DNA from: Cunninghamella blakesleeana
Taxonomy: Eukaryota; Mucoromycota; Mucoromycetes; Mucorales; Cunninghamellaceae
Direction of reading: 5' to 3'
DNA: 64,000 bases
Assembly: GCA_017871115.1 (NCBI GenBank)
Contig: JAFCIZ010000002.1
Coordinates: forward strand, 3,617,501-3,681,500
The translations under genes and the position numbers were made by a program. Positions 35,757 to 53,121 of the stretch are shown in pieces (position 1 is the first letter of the stretch; each line of letters begins with the position of its first letter). Below the pieces are notes generated by a model. It was not told the DNA's origin, ran no database searches, and saw only the letters and a program-made list of their open reading frames with translations.

Positions 35757-37448
35757 ATCTATTGATTAATTGTTTTTTTTATTGCTATTCGTTTATTTAT
35801 CATTATAAATATTAGGATGTCGTAAATACTATAAGTGGTGGTAACGGTGGTGATGATGAAACAAAAGCTAATAACGAAGATGAAAATCAAGATTCTGATA
35901 ATGAAAATAAAGATCAAGTTTTATCAAAAAAGAAAATGAAACAACTTACTAGATTAAGTGTAGCTGAATTGAAGCAAATTGTTAGTAAACCTGAAGTAGT
36001 AGAGGTAAATAAAATACACGTATAATTTATACATCTATGAAAATATAATATCAATCAATGAATACGTATGGCTTACTTAATTTCTCTTTTTCTTCATTAT
36101 TATTATTATTATTATATATACATGTATGCATTTATGTACTTGACTGTATTTAAAAAAGTGGTGGGATGCTAATGCACAAGATCCAAAATTATTAATTCAA
36201 ATTAAATCATATAGAAACACGGTACCAGTACCTATTCATTGGAATCAAAAACGAAAATACCTTCAAAACAAACGTGGGATTGAAAAACCACCCTTTGACT
36301 TACCAGAATTTATTAAAGATACGGGAATTATGGAAATGCGTGAAGCCGTGAAAGAAAAGGAAGATGCAGCTGGATTAAAAAGTAAAATGAGGGAAAAAGT
36401 AGCACCAAAGATGGGGAAATTAGATGTGGATTATCAAAAACTACATGATGCCTTTTTCAGATTCCAAACAAAACCTAAATTTGCTTTACATGGTGAAATG
36501 TATTATGAAGGAAAAGAAAATGAAACCAAAATACAAGAAAAGAATCCCGGTCAATTATCAGATGAATTAAAACAAGCTTTAAATATGCCACCTTTAGCTC
36601 CCCCTCCTTGGTTAATCAATATGCAACGGTATGGTCCACCTCCAAGTTATCCATCTATTAAAATTCCTGGCTTAAATGCTCCTATTCCTGAAGGAGCACA
36701 ATGGGGCTATCATCCTGGTGGATGGGGAAGACCTCCTGTTGATGAATTCAATCGTCCTTTATATGGTGATGTTTTTGGTGTTTCAGAAGAACAAAACCAA
36801 CAACAAGTAAATTATGATGTAGTAGAAAGAACACTCTTTGGTGAATTAGAATCGGATGAAGAATTAGAAGAATCAGAAGAAGAAGAAAGTGAAGAAGAAG
36901 GTGAAGGTGAACCTGAAGAAGGAGATGAAGAAGGAAAGGCAACAGATGAATCATTGAAGGAAGGATTGGTAACACCCTCTGGCATGGCCTCTGTCTTAAC
37001 TGTGGCTTCTGGATTAGAAACACCTGATGTGATTGAATTAAGAAAAGGCAAATCAATAGAAGATGAAGGACCTAAACAATTATATCAAGTCTTACCTGAA
37101 GTAGATAGAAAAGTAACTGGTTTAATGGGATCTCAGCATGGTTATGACTTAAATAATATTGAAAAACCTGTCATTGCTCCTACTTCTGGTAGATTGGCTA
37201 CATCATCCAAACGAAAGTTAGGTGGAGATAATGTAGATATTGCTATAGATCCAAGCGAATTAGAAAGTGGTTTAGATGAATCAACTTTGCGCGCTAAATA
37301 TGAAGCCCAAATGAAATCCAAGATTCCTGGTGGTGCTACTGAAGATTTATCTGATATGTATGCTGAACATGCTAGTCGTCAAGCAAAGAAAAAGAAAACT
37401 GGTCAAGATTCAAAGGGAAAACAAAAAGAAAAGGAATTTAAATTTTAA
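35285..37448 (+). CDS. CUS1: Splicing factor SF3b subunit 2 (SF3B145/CUS1)
   Basis: Component of the SF3b complex of U2 snRNP, needed for branch-site recognition. Exons: 35285-35422, 35506-35694, 35816-36004, 36159-37448, giving 601 aa. A Lys/Arg/Gln-rich head (QRKRNRKKSKKQRAEEEAE) is followed by VQFEYVIEPIDF. The DUF382 block follows: WWDANAQDPKLLIQIKSYRN, VPVPIHWNQKRKYLQNKRGI, KPPFDLPEFIKDTGI. Then comes the PSP domain, PPPWLINMQRYGPPPSYPSI...GLNAPIPEGAQWGYHPGGWG, ending RPLYGDVFG. The stretch at residues 345-375 is almost pure Glu/Ser/Asp. The C-terminal LRAKYEAQMKSK is typical. Intron 2 contains a (TA)24 run. Very secure. Confidence 0.96.
35707..35754. repeat. (TA)24 microsatellite in SF3B2 intron 2
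   Basis: Perfect dinucleotide run within the intron between 35694 and 35816. Confidence 0.9.
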
Positions 37449-38210
37449 TAATAATAATACTATTAACATTAATAAACATCATATTACTTTTATTTTTGTT
37501 ATTTAATAAACTGTGGATACCAATAAAAAAAATCATGCAGTTTAATTCATTAGCTGGCTTCAAAATAAATTGAAAAAAATTATTGAAAGGTCAATAGCGA
37601 AAATTATATTAACTATTTTTAATAACATCCATACTATTTATCATTTTATAAAAGTGGTTTGTTTATAATTTAATAGTTTTATAATTGAAATAAACATTTA
37701 TATAAACATAATTTATTCATAATTTTGTATATTTGTATGGATTTATATGTAATCAATATTATTATTACGTGCTATTATAGTTATCAATTTATTTATCTGT
37801 TTATTTATTTATTATTATTATATATCCATTATTAAATAGCTATATAACAACATATAAAAATTTTCTAAGCACCTGAAAAAAAGTTTTTTATAATCACTTA
37901 ATCAACATTTCTAAAAGAATATCATCGATCTTAAATATAGCATTTTAATATAAATAAATAAAAATATAGTGTAAACGATTTGGAAATGCTAACAGATATC
38001 AAAAATATGATATCTCTTTTTCTTTGACTGAGGGCTAGGATAAAAAAGCTGAGCCAAAAAAAAAGTTGGATGCTTGACAATTATGATAAAATCATCAACT
38101 CCGCCTACAGCCGGGAGAATTTTTTTGCTGAATAATTTTAAATCCAGTTGACTTTTTTCCATTTATCACTTCTTTTTTTTTCATTTTATTTTTATAGAAT
38201 ATTAAAACCC
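37449..38210. other. Intergenic region, SF3B2 to RVS161
   Basis: About 760 bases. The first 500 are plain A/T. A mixed block at 38025-38150 (GAGGGCTAGG, AAGCTGAGCC, CAACTCCGCCTACAGCCGGGAG) lies 60-190 bases upstream of the RVS161 ATG and is a likely promoter. No gene seen. Confidence 0.55.
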
Positions 38211-38327
38211 ATGGCATTTTTGTAAGTAAATGGCATTTTATATATATATAATATTCATAAATTAATGCATATACAAATACACTATTATAGAAATAAAACC
38301 TTTATAATTAATATATATATATGTATA

Positions 38328-38371
<44 letters not shown>

Positions 38372-39737
38372 GAAATGGATTCAAGAAAAATCTTAACCGT
38401 GCTGGTCAATCGGTAAAAAAATAGAAAACGAAAATACGAAAACAGCAAACAAAAAAAGGAAAAAAAAAAAAATTGGATAGAGTAGATACCATACTATCTT
38501 ATTTTTATTAATAAAAAAAAAAATTATATGTATACAAATATATATATATATATATTATCAAATAGATCATGCAACGTACCGGTGCTACGGATAAAACCGC
38601 TGATAATGAATTTGATGAAGAATTCAATCGTTTTAAAATGTAAATAGAAAACAATAAATACTACACCATACATAAATACAATATGAAATATATATATATT
38701 TAAATGTAGATATTAATTTAAATTTGAATTACTGTTTTATTGTATCATTTTAGTTTAGAAAAAAAATCTGAAAAGTTATCAAAGGAAACAAAAGCATATT
38801 TGGACTCGATTAGAGGTAATATGCTACTATAACTATGTATAAAAAATATACAAAGATATAAAAAAATATGTATGTAGTTTTAATATTAAAATCATGTGAT
38901 TAAATATGATGATCAAAATAGGTATGACTGCTGCACAAACAAGAATCGCTCAAACAATTGAACTATTTTATGACGATAGCAATCCTATTGGTCCTCGTGG
39001 TCATGAATATAAAAGAGTGGTAGAAAAATTAGATGATGAGGCCAAGACATCTTTTGTAAGTTTAAATAAAACATATATTTATACGGATTGCTTTTTAATA
39101 AAAAGATATTAATTTTACTGATTTGTTCATTTATGTTTTTTTGGTTAAATTATTGTTAATGTTAGGACGAAGCATTTAGAACAACTGTATTAGAACCATT
39201 TGGAAGATTTTGTTCATACTTTCCTGAAATTAATGAAGCCGTAAAAAGACGTCAAAAGAAATTGTTGGATTATGATACACAACGATCAAAAGTACGTAAA
39301 TTGATTGATAAACCTAGCGAAGATCCTCAAAAGTTACCCTTAGTAAGTATTTCTTTCTTTTTTATTTATTTTTTCTTAATATGCAAATATAAAATAATAA
39401 TAATAATAACCAATTGGAATACGTGGTCCATTCTAATTTTATATTACTGGGCCTATTTATATTACAGGCAGAACAAGAAGCTAATCTTGCAAGAGAAATG
39501 TATGAAAACATCAATACCATATTAATAAACGATTTACCTAAAGTTGTTGAATTACGAGTTCCTTATTTGGACCCTTCCTTTGAAGCCTTGGTGAAATCTG
39601 AATTGCATTTTGCTCAAACCTGTTATGAGCAATTAGAAGGTTTAAGACATCATTTCCCCCCAGAACATGAAAATGATCAAAGAGTAGATAACGTATTACA
39701 ACAAATGCGTGAATTAACTATTTGCGGCAACTTTTAA
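38211..39737 (+). CDS. RVS161: BAR-domain protein RVS161/Hob3 (BIN3-like)
   Basis: N-BAR membrane-curving protein acting at endocytic sites and actin patches. Seven exons: 38211-38221, 38373-38412, 38566-38639, 38754-38815, 38922-39055, 39166-39342, 39468-39737, giving 255 aa (yeast Rvs161 265). The 11-nt first exon (MAFL with the next exon) leads into NGFKKNLNRAGQSIMQRTGATDKTAD, the amphipathic N helix. Then LEKKSEKLSKETKAYLDSIR, FYDDSNPIGPRGHEYKRVVE, LEPFGRFCSYFPEINEAVKRRQKKLLDYD, and EANLAREMYENINTILINDLP. There is no SH3 domain, which separates it from RVS167. All six junctions are in phase. Intron 1 ends in a (TTA)n run abutting the acceptor. Confidence 0.94.
38331..38370. repeat. (TTA)13 microsatellite in RVS161 intron 1
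   Basis: Perfect trinucleotide run that also supplies the polypyrimidine/acceptor context of the intron ending at 38372. Confidence 0.85.
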
Positions 39738-40003
39738 AAAATATCATTCTCCTTATTCTTATTCTTATTATTGTATCATCATTAAAATAAATTGTATTTC
39801 ATTAGTATTATATTAATTCTATCTTTCTTTCTTTTCTTTTTTTTTCTTTTCTTTTCTTTTAATATGTTCATTTTGATTTTTTGATTTTTACTAAAAAATT
39901 AAATCTCAGTCGTCTTAACTATTTTAAACCTTAATTTTTTTTTAGTCTCCCTTTTCTTTTCTCTTTTTTAAAACAAAACTATAGCATTCTCTTTATTAAA
40001 AAA

Positions 40004-40626
40004 ATGGCAACACAAAGAAGGAATATTTCAACAAAATCTCCTACTGATATTAACCCAACTATATCTCAAGTATATCAACAAAAGAACTCTTTACATACAA
40101 TCTATTCTACTTTACCTACTATAGCCATAGCTAGTACAGTTTCTTTTTTCATTCATTATTTCCATTCCACTACTGAACCAATCACGTAAATATACACATA
40201 TGTTTTATATAATAATAATAACGATACTAATAATAATAAAAACAATATAAAATATTAAATATGATATTGGAATTTAATATTAATTTTTATTATTTATTAC
40301 TATTAATATTGATATTATCAATATTTTTTAAAATAAAAAAATGTCAAAATAGAAAAAATGTTTTATATTATGGAACCACACTAAGTTTTTTGATTTTATG
40401 CAGCATATATATTTATCTACAAGTAAACCATGTGTCTTACGAAGATTGGAAAAAAGACCAGACTACTACTCGTTGTATTCAGATAGCTACTATAACTAGT
40501 CTTATTTGCATTGTTGGGTATCATATCATTTATTTTCCAGTATACGGCTGGCTTACATCTATATGGATTTCATCATTATGTGCGCTTATTTTTTCAGTTT
40601 TAACAATTATTACTAGTTTTATATAA
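40004..40626 (+). CDS. Small four-helix membrane protein, TMEM128-like
   Basis: Two exons, 40004-40185 and 40353-40626, join at ATC AC|A to 151 aa. The first 25 residues are polar. Four hydrophobic segments follow: LHTIYSTLPTIAIASTVSFF, NVLYYGTTLSFLILCSIYIY, IQIATITSLICIVGYHIIYF, and WLTSIWISSLCALIFSVLTI. The order, spacing and details (an NxLHT start, a Thr-rich entry to helix 3, an aromatic loop before helix 4) resemble TMEM128, an uncharacterised ER-type protein of animals and fungi. The match is by eye and modest. The downstream ATG frame beginning at 40261 is intron sequence; the chosen acceptor (AAAATAG at 40352) restores a soluble loop and correct helix spacing. It ends 202 bases from the convergent PGM gene. 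Confidence 0.6.
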
Positions 40627-40828
40627 TACGATTGAAATATAAAATAAAATAAAATAAAATAAATGAACAAAAAAACCTATACGTTTCCTTTTATTATTGC
40701 TATAGTTATTGTTATAATTATTGGATGTGATAAAACAAAAAAAAATGAGAGGGTTATTATTATTTATAGTTTTTCTTTAAAAAAAATAATGGAAAAAAAT
40801 GATTATGGATGACTGTTAATAAATTAAT

Positions 40829-44391
<3,563 letters not shown>

Positions 44392-47300
44392 ATGAATTAT
44401 GATTCTTCATCCTTTGCAACTATGAGCTCTTCTCCAGCGACAAATGATGGCACAGGAAACAATAATATTTCAAATTGGCCAACACTTTCTAATTTAACTT
44501 TAACACCAAGCCAAAGCAGTAATACTATATCCTTCAGAAAAAACTATGATACGCTATTAAAAGAAGTTTTAGAAGGAGAAGATGATGATACTCAGTTGAA
44601 TATGATTTATGGTTCTGATCAACAAACACCTATTGACATTGACCTCGATGCTGCTACAGCTGAATTACCTGATGAATTACGTGCTGCTTTGGAAGATAGA
44701 GCTCTTGCTGATAAATACCTAGCTAATTTAAAAACTTTCATGAGTCATCAACGTAGTCATTCTATGGGATCCATTGCAAGTGCCAAAGGTGATTACTCGA
44801 GGTAAAAAAATTAATAACAATAATAATAATAATAGTAATAGTAATAATAATAATAATAAATAATAATAAATAATAAACACTAGTATTATATTTTAAAATA
44901 AAGCAATACTAATTATACTATTATTATATACTTTATCTATTATTGCGATTATAAAAAAATAATTAGTCCTACTACTCCATTACAACCAACTTTTAATATC
45001 CAACCTACTACCAACTCAACAGGATTTAATATTCAACAAGATCCATTATCAAAGGTGTTGGATGCGGTACCATATCAAACACGCTTAATTAATGGTGTAC
45101 AGTCACTATTGGAATTAGAAAAAAAATTGATAGCAATAAAGATACCAGAATTGGATTTACCTACCGTGTCAGATACAGTTATTAAGGCCAGGCTAAATGA
45201 TCTTTATAAAATACAAGATGATTTATATATTCATTTACATGGTGGTCCTTTAGTACGAAACGTACATCGTTTACCTATTGGCGATAAAAAAAAAAAGGAA
45301 ATTGATCGCTTACTAGACCAAGTCTCAAAGGAAATTGGATTATATGAAGAATTCGTTAAAAGAGGTACATAAAATATTAATAAATACAAAGAAATAAACA
45401 AAAAATATATAAAAAATGAAAGGAATAAATTCACTTATATATATATATATATATATGTACGCATTTATTTGTTTTATTTGCTCTATTTGTTCTATTTATC
45501 TTAGATAATTACCTTAGTCTGGAAAATATATTAAATGAATCTGACAGTGATGATTACCAAGACTCTGATATATTTGATACCGAATCAAGCATTGCACATT
45601 TTGTAAATAGATGAATAAATATCAATATAAAAATATAGTCTCTACAGAAAAAAATCCAATCTAATTGACTAATTCATATTTTTTATATTCTCTACATATT
45701 AGGAGACATCCTCAGATATATCAAAAGTAACTTCAGGTACACCATCATCACCAAGACCTTTTTCAGTAAATGGAATTACATCATCTGGTACAAGTGCTAC
45801 ATCTTTGAGACGTGTGATTTCACAATCTTCTTTGGCTTCATTAAAAGATACAAGGCGGTTCGATACTTCATCTTTGGCTGGTGATTCTATCCAATCTTTT
45901 GATGCTATTTCTGATCCATCTATGTCTCAGCTATTAAACACTGAAGATAATAAATATTCTGACGAACCATCAACTCCTTCTGAAGCTTTTAAATGGACAC
46001 CATTAAAAAAAATATCTGATCATTTATATTCAAAAGATATACGACAACAAAGTGGATTGGTATCCGTTTTGGCTGTAAGTATTATTATTATTGTTATTTT
46101 CTTATATTTATTTAACTCGTTACAAAAAAAGAGAGATAAAGAAATTATAACTAATAACAATATTATTGCAATTATTATATTTATTAATTTTATTATTTTT
46201 AATATTGATTGTATAGGTCAGCGGCGTTATTGCAGTAGGAACAACACGTAGTCTTGTATATATATATGATTATTCTCAAAATCTGAAATGTGTTCTTGGT
46301 GATAGTCATCGAGCTGTTGAATTAGGTGCTGTTACTTCATTGGCTATATCAGCAGACTACACAACCATTGCATGCGGATATAGTAAAGGTCATATAGTTA
46401 TTTGGGATATTCGAAAACCACAACAACCTATACGTACCATCGATCCAATACCTGTCAATCAATTATTAAGCGCTTCACCTATACCAAATAATACCAATAC
46501 GATTAATAATAATAATGATAATAATAATTCATCAAATGATACCTCATCACCATCCACATCTCCATCTATACCTTTCACTACTACACCTCAACCTGGATCT
46601 CGTAAAGAAGGACATATACATGGCGCCGCTATTTTACATATTGGATTTATAGGTGTTAAAAAAACTGAAATTGTATCAGGCGACGATCAAGGCATGGCAT
46701 TTTATCACGTTTTATATAAAGTAATGATGGTCAATGCAGTAGATACAACAAGAATTTTAGGACGATACCAAAACCTTTCATTTTCACCTATTGGACTTGG
46801 ATTATCTGATTTTAAAAAACACAACACCTCTTCTTCTCCTTTATCGGATGCACTTTCCTCTTCTTCTCCATCATCAATACCTGCAAAATTTAGAAGACCA
46901 AGTACGGTATTTGCTATGCAACCACTTCCTCTTGGCCAAATACCACATGCTGCTGAAAACTTCGCTTTAGTGGCCTTACTTACTCCTTACAAAGTAATTT
47001 ACGTCATTATTATTATGTTCTTTTAATATACATAATATTAACTTTTTAAATAACTTCACTACATTGGATATTCATAATTTCATTGTATATATTATTAACA
47101 TTGCTTTTTATTTATTTATTTATTTATTTATTTTACTATATTTAAATAGATGATTATTGTTGGTCTTAAACCTTCTCCACAAACAAAATATAAATTTCTT
47201 AAACCGAAAACCAACTTCCAATCAATGAATACATCCTCATCTACTACAACTGCTGCTAATACTACAGCTACACATCAAAATGATCCTCAACAACAACAGC

Positions 47301-50300
47301 AACAACAAAATCAACAACAACCTAATGATGTAATAAACGAAAACTTATCTGGATGTCTTGCATGGTTACCTGTTACAAAACCTAATGGATCAATAAATAA
47401 GGATACTGTGAAAGGTAAATAATACATATGTATATATGTTTATAACCATTATTATGAAAATAATAAGCTTAAAAAAAATAAAAAATAAAAGATTTGTAAA
47501 CTTATTTTATATTTATATATATACAAATATAATTTTGATAGATAAACGGTTTCAAAAAGAATCTGTTTTATTATCGTCGTCATCATCTGGAGATCCTATG
47601 TTAGCTTTTGCTTGGGGTAATCATTTAATCATATTACGTGTTGGTGTTGAAACTATTGAACCACAACGTCCTTCAAATAGATTCCGTACTCCTAAACCTA
47701 AACGTGGAACAAAGCTTGAATTTATTAAAATTGGGGAAAGTCAATTAGACGATGCAATTATTGGGTTACAATGGATTAACCGCCAGGTAAAAAAAAAAAA
47801 AAAAAAAAAAAAAAAGTATTAATACATTACAGAAATGGCGATTATATATAATAACACTAAACATATTATTATTTTATAATTTAATTATATTTTACTTTCT
47901 TTTTTAGATTATAGTTCTATTTACACCTAATGAAGAAATGATATTATTTGATCCAAAAAGAATGGTTAAAATAGAGCACACTAGTATTCGATATAAACAA
48001 CTCGTATATCATGATTGGTTTAGTGCATCATTACATGATTTAACAAAACCTACAATAGAAACGATTCCAAATTCAAACGATATAGATATTAATTCACCTA
48101 ATACAGTTTCTACTACAACTACTGTAAAAACAATTGAAATGGCATACTATCATTCATTGAAAGGATATAAAGGAAAATTATTTTTATTGGTAAGTTTATT
48201 ATTTCTTTTCTTCATTTTTTTATTTTACAAACATATATATGTATGTATGTATATTAAGATTATATTAACGTATATATTATTTAATTAGGGTTTAGAAAGG
48301 TTATATGTTGGTCATTTACTATCATGGGCAGATCGTATTCTTGTACTTATGAAGGCTGGAGATTTTTTGGAAGCAATACAATTAGCTACAGCTTTTTACA
48401 ATGGAAATTTGATTCAGACTGTAATTGGATTACCAGAAGATGAACAACAAAGGAAACAATTAGTAGGTGAAAAACTCATGGAATTATTGAAATCATCTTT
48501 GAATTATGTATTTAATCCATCAAGAAATCCATTATCATTACAACAACAACAAAATGAAGGGGAAAACACTATGAGTACTACTTTAACTACAAATGGAACC
48601 GATATGATGCTTATAGATAGAAAACGAAATATTAATGCTTACGATAATAATTCAGATGCCCTTTTATATCAAGAATTAGCTAAATGTTGTGTGAATGCAT
48701 GCCTAAGTATGGATGATGAAACCTTTTTATTTGAAACTGCCTATGAACAATTTGCTGAAAATGGTGTGCAAGGTTACTTTTTAGAAATACTTGAAGAATA
48801 TATTGTATCCAAGACCCTTCAAACCATCCCACCAGACATTATGAAAGATTTAGTAACACATTATAGTACCTATCGAAGGCTAGACTCTTTAGAGCGTATT
48901 ATATGGCATGTTAACCCTGAGTGTTTAGAATTTCAACAAATTCTCACCATATGTCAACGTGAAGGATTATATGAAGCAATGATGTATTTATGGAATATTA
49001 GTTCACAAGATTTTGTTAGTCCATTGGTCGAAATGCTTAAAGTTATTCGCCAATTACTCTCAAAAACGGAAGATAAAAATCAAAATAACAATCAAGCAAA
49101 CGGTACTATTGATTACGATATACGTTATCGACAAGCTGAAAAAGTATTTGATTATCTCAAAATGGTATTACGTGGGCTAACTTATCCTGAAGGAACACCT
49201 ATTAAATCGCCTATTCATCGTCGTGAATCCTCTACTCATGCTAGTGAAGCTCGTAGTGCAGTATATTCGTTCATTTTCTCCGGTAGATGTTTAGTATGGC
49301 CAAGAGTTGGTGGAAAACTGGTTCTTACTGTGGATGAAAGCGATGTGATAACAGAACCAACTTACCCATATCTTCGATTGCTATTAAGATTTAACACTAA
49401 AAAGTTTTTAGAAACATTGGAAGTGGCCTTTGAAGATCCATGGTTAAATGGTGGTGATGATATTGTAACAAGTACATTTGAAGGTGATGTTTTACAAGGC
49501 AAGGTCATTAGTCGACAAATTATTGTAAATACTTTATTTGATATGATGGGCGGTAGAACTTCAACAACGCCAGCATTACAAGTACCTACTAACAACAGTA
49601 ATAGCAATTCCTATTTATCTACACCTCGTTTACGACCATCCATTTCAGCATCTACCGTCCATTCAGGTATAAATAATACAAAAGGATCTGGTACGTCTTC
49701 CGAAACAACTTCTTCCTATTATGATGATCAATATCAAAATGATTCAATTTCTTCTACTAGTGATGATTTGTTACAGCTTTATATATTTATTGCAAATAAT
49801 TTACCCAAATATACCACATTTATTTATCTTTCACTTACAACAAGACAACAAATTTTATTACGATTAACCATCAATGATAGAATTGGCTATCGAAATAAAA
49901 AGAACGATGATGATACCAGAAATGAAAGACAAAAAGCTGTACAAGAATTATTGACTGTATATACACCTAACAATGAAGAAGCTATGATATCTTTATATGA
50001 AGAAGCTAAATTTTGGAATGTATTGGAAGATGTACATAGAAGAGATAAACGATATGGGAAACTAGTAGAAACATATCTTAAAAACACCACAGATACTTTA
50101 TCTTATTCACTCTCTTCAGATACGACTATGGTAGGTCACGATGATTCTTACGATGAAGATAATTCAACAAAGCAACATCGTGTATTTGATTGTGTAGAAC
50201 AACTATTAGATGATACCTCTATCCTAACTGACCGCCAACGTCAAGATGTAAAGAATACTATATTAATTCGTATCTCACAATTTGTAGATATTGATGGGCA

Positions 50301-52044
50301 ACGTACAGCGGATCTTATTCAAAAATATTTGGGTGCCAACCATTACGATATTGTAAAGCGTTTAAGCGAAGATGTAGAATTTGACGATGATGATGAGGAT
50401 GAAGATGAAGTAAATCATAGGCTTGATATGAATAACAATAATGGTCAGTCATCACCCTCAATTTTATCCAATGGCATGATCAACGACCACTTTACAAATA
50501 TAAAATCTTCAATATCTCATGCACGTATGGCTGATAAACGTATATTTTCTTACCTTCGTGGTTTATTGGAACCTCAATACCTAACCTCTCCCTCCACACC
50601 TCCTTCCTCTGCTCCTAAACATTCTTTTACTACTAATTACAATATGCCTTCTTTATTCAACAATGAATCAGTAATAGATGATGATACTTACTTTATGAAT
50701 AACGATTTACAACAACAGCAACAACAGCACAACTCTCCATTAATACAACGCAGTAATATTAATGCTAATATTCAAGAAAAATATATTGATTTAATGTGTC
50801 GTTTTGATCCATCTGGTGTTTACGATTATTTAAATACAAAACTGTATGACTATGAAACACATATGAATCAATTTATAGCTCAACAACAATTAGAAGATAA
50901 CATGACCGGTGAAATAAATCATCTACTTCACGGATCATATCAAATCAATTTAGATACATTGTTAAAAAGCTGTGAAACCTATGGAGTTATTGATGCTGTT
51001 GTATGGATTATGGAAAAAAAGGGACAAATCCAAGGTGCTTTAGAAAAAATTTTAGAAGTTGGTAAAGAAAAAGTACAAATGATCTTGCAAATTATACAAC
51101 AGCAACAATCATGGACATTTGAAGATCAAAGTAAAATCAGCACTGGATTAATTGGTCTTAGTGGTGTTTTAAGAGTTGGAACAAGATTATGTGAAAATAG
51201 TACGGGTAGTCATGGTGCTGATAATAATAATAATAATAACAATAATAATAACCAAGAAATATCAGAAGAAAAAATAAAGAAATCAAACAATGATGGTGAT
51301 GATGATGATATCATTGAATCTTTATGGTTTAGACTATTGGATATTTATGTCGAATCCTCCATGGAAATTCATAGTGCATTAGATAAAAAGAAAAACCCAC
51401 ACCTATCCTTACCTATAGGTGTTCAGCAATATATTATCTCTACCTTTAAATCATTTGTCCAATCTATTCTTACCTCATTATTATTATCCACATCACCTCA
51501 AGTATCTTTGCCAAGGCTTTTATTAAGATTAATTGACTCACAAACAAAAGGAGAAACGACATTTGCTGATTTTAGAGACATCTTTCTCAGTATGTTAGAT
51601 ACTTATAAATATGAAGGTCAATTATTAGAATTAACCAACCGATTATTTGATCGGGATTTATTTTTGGGAGTACAAGAAAATGTACGACATCATAAAAAAG
51701 GTTGGCGACCTCAGTCCACATTATGTACGATTTGTAGAGCAACAGTTTTAAATGTATCTTTAATGCAACCTGATATATGGCAAGATCAACAACAAAATGA
51801 AGAAGGAAAAGAAAAAGAGGATGAAAAAGATAAAAAGGTTGTAGTATATCAATGCGGACACGTTTATCATCACCACTGTTTAGATTTGCAATTGGGTGAT
51901 AATCAACAGGATCAACAGCGGTATTGTATTATATGTAATCACCATCAACAACCATCTTCTTCTACCACTACTACTTTAAAATCTTCAACAAATCAATCAA
52001 AAGAAACCGTTACTGTTGATAAAGGAAAATCAAAAGCAGTATAA
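44392..52044 (+). CDS. VPS8: VPS8, CORVET tethering complex subunit
   Basis: Rab5 (Vps21)-binding subunit of the CORVET complex for early endosome tethering. Nine exons: 44392-44801, 44967-45364, 45505-45602, 45703-46074, 46217-46993, 47150-47414, 47542-47786, 47908-48189, 48289-52044, giving 2200 aa. WD-like propeller: GAVTSLAISADYTTIACGYS, GHIVIWDIRKP, HGAAILHIGFIG, IVSGDDQG, then MIIVGLKPSP. The clathrin-repeat part begins LSWADRILVLMKAGDFLEAI. It shows YLWNISSQDFVSPLVEMLKV, VVWIMEKKGQIQGALEKILE and IFLSMLDTYKYEGQLLELTN. A C-terminal RING-H2 lies at about 2095-2165 (CTICRA, QCGHVYHHHC, CIIC). These blocks parallel human VPS8 in order. Poly-Asn, Gln, Ser and Asp insertions make it far longer than the roughly 1270-1430 aa of yeast and human. 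The last exon is 3.8 kb without intron. Confidence 0.93.
47789..47815 (+). repeat. A27 homopolymer at a VPS8 donor site
   Basis: Begins directly after the GT of the intron starting at 47787, so the donor reads GTAAAAAA. Confidence 0.8.
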
Positions 52045-53121
52045 TTAATATCTAAACGTATTTATTAAATAAATAAATAAAATAGCAATAGCAATAACTA
52101 TAATATAATAAAAATATAATAATAAAAATCATGCCATTTTGTTTATCATATGATTCATTTTCATGATGAAAGTCAATATGCATACACATAAATATATATT
52201 TTTATATATTTAAAACAATTCATTATATACTTTTCTATCTATGCTCATTATAATGGATTGCTATTATTATTGTTACCATTATTACCATAATTATAATTAT
52301 ACTGCTACAGTTATTTGTTTTTATTTACCCCATTCTTTTTATAAAATAAAAAGGATATATGTATATTATAGTTTGTAAAAAAAAAAAGCACGGTATTTTT
52401 TTTATTAAGTTACGAAGATCAGATGATAACTTTCAATATACTACAATTTGGTTTTTACCCCATTTACTACACCGGGTTTTAAATTTTTTTAATTTTTTAC
52501 CCAAATTATCCCTTAATTCTTATGCTATTTTTTTAATATAATATTATTTCATACCCCATCGTTGAGTCCAATGTTGTTTTTTCATTCTTTCAAGTTAATT
52601 ATACTGAAGATTATTTATTTTATGATAAAATATATAATTTTTTTCTTTAACATACATAAATTTATATATTTCAAAGTATATTTATTAAATGAAATAGACA
52701 TATGACGTAAACGACATCCTATTTATTTTTATAGTTTATATGAGGATTTATAAATATTTATATACATATATATAATTATTATCATAATCAAAAATTTTAT
52801 TTTCCATGAAATCAATTGGGGAAAAGATCTGAAATATGTCATTTTTTTTCTGTTCAATATATATAAATATTTTAATATTTACCTTTTCACATGGCAAATA
52901 AAACAAAGGTGAAAAGATGAAGGAGTTTAAATATTATTATAGGTGTTTTTTTGTATGCGTAAGAAAGAAAAGTCCAAAAAGGGAAATTTTTAGAACTCAA
53001 AAAAAAGTTGTATAAAATACCCCACAGTTTTTTTTTTTTTCGCTTCTCTTTTCTATTACAAACTTTTACTTTTTTTTATTTTTTTTAATAGATATCCTTT
53101 TATAATATATATATATACATA
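52045..53121. other. Intergenic region, VPS8 to acyl-CoA oxidase
   Basis: About 1.1 kb of A/T. A stretch at 52905-53030 (GTGAAAAGATGAAGGAG, TATAAAATACCCC at 53013-53025) followed by CT/T-rich tracts precedes the POX1 start by about 100 bases, a probable TATA region and 5' UTR. No gene seen. Confidence 0.55.

Noticed and set aside
36748..37056. Leu/His/Ser-rich minus frames opposite SF3B2
   Set aside because: Antisense of the Glu/Ser-rich SF3B2 segment.
31670..38056. Shared CTCAGC/GCTGAG words upstream of RLI1, SF3B2 and RVS161
   Set aside because: Only six bases are common and orientation differs; too weak without a genome-wide test.
40261..40352. Separate start at 40261 making a second small membrane protein
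   Set aside because: The stretch is intron-like A/T; splicing 40185 to 40353 joins two halves into one protein with sensible helix spacing.
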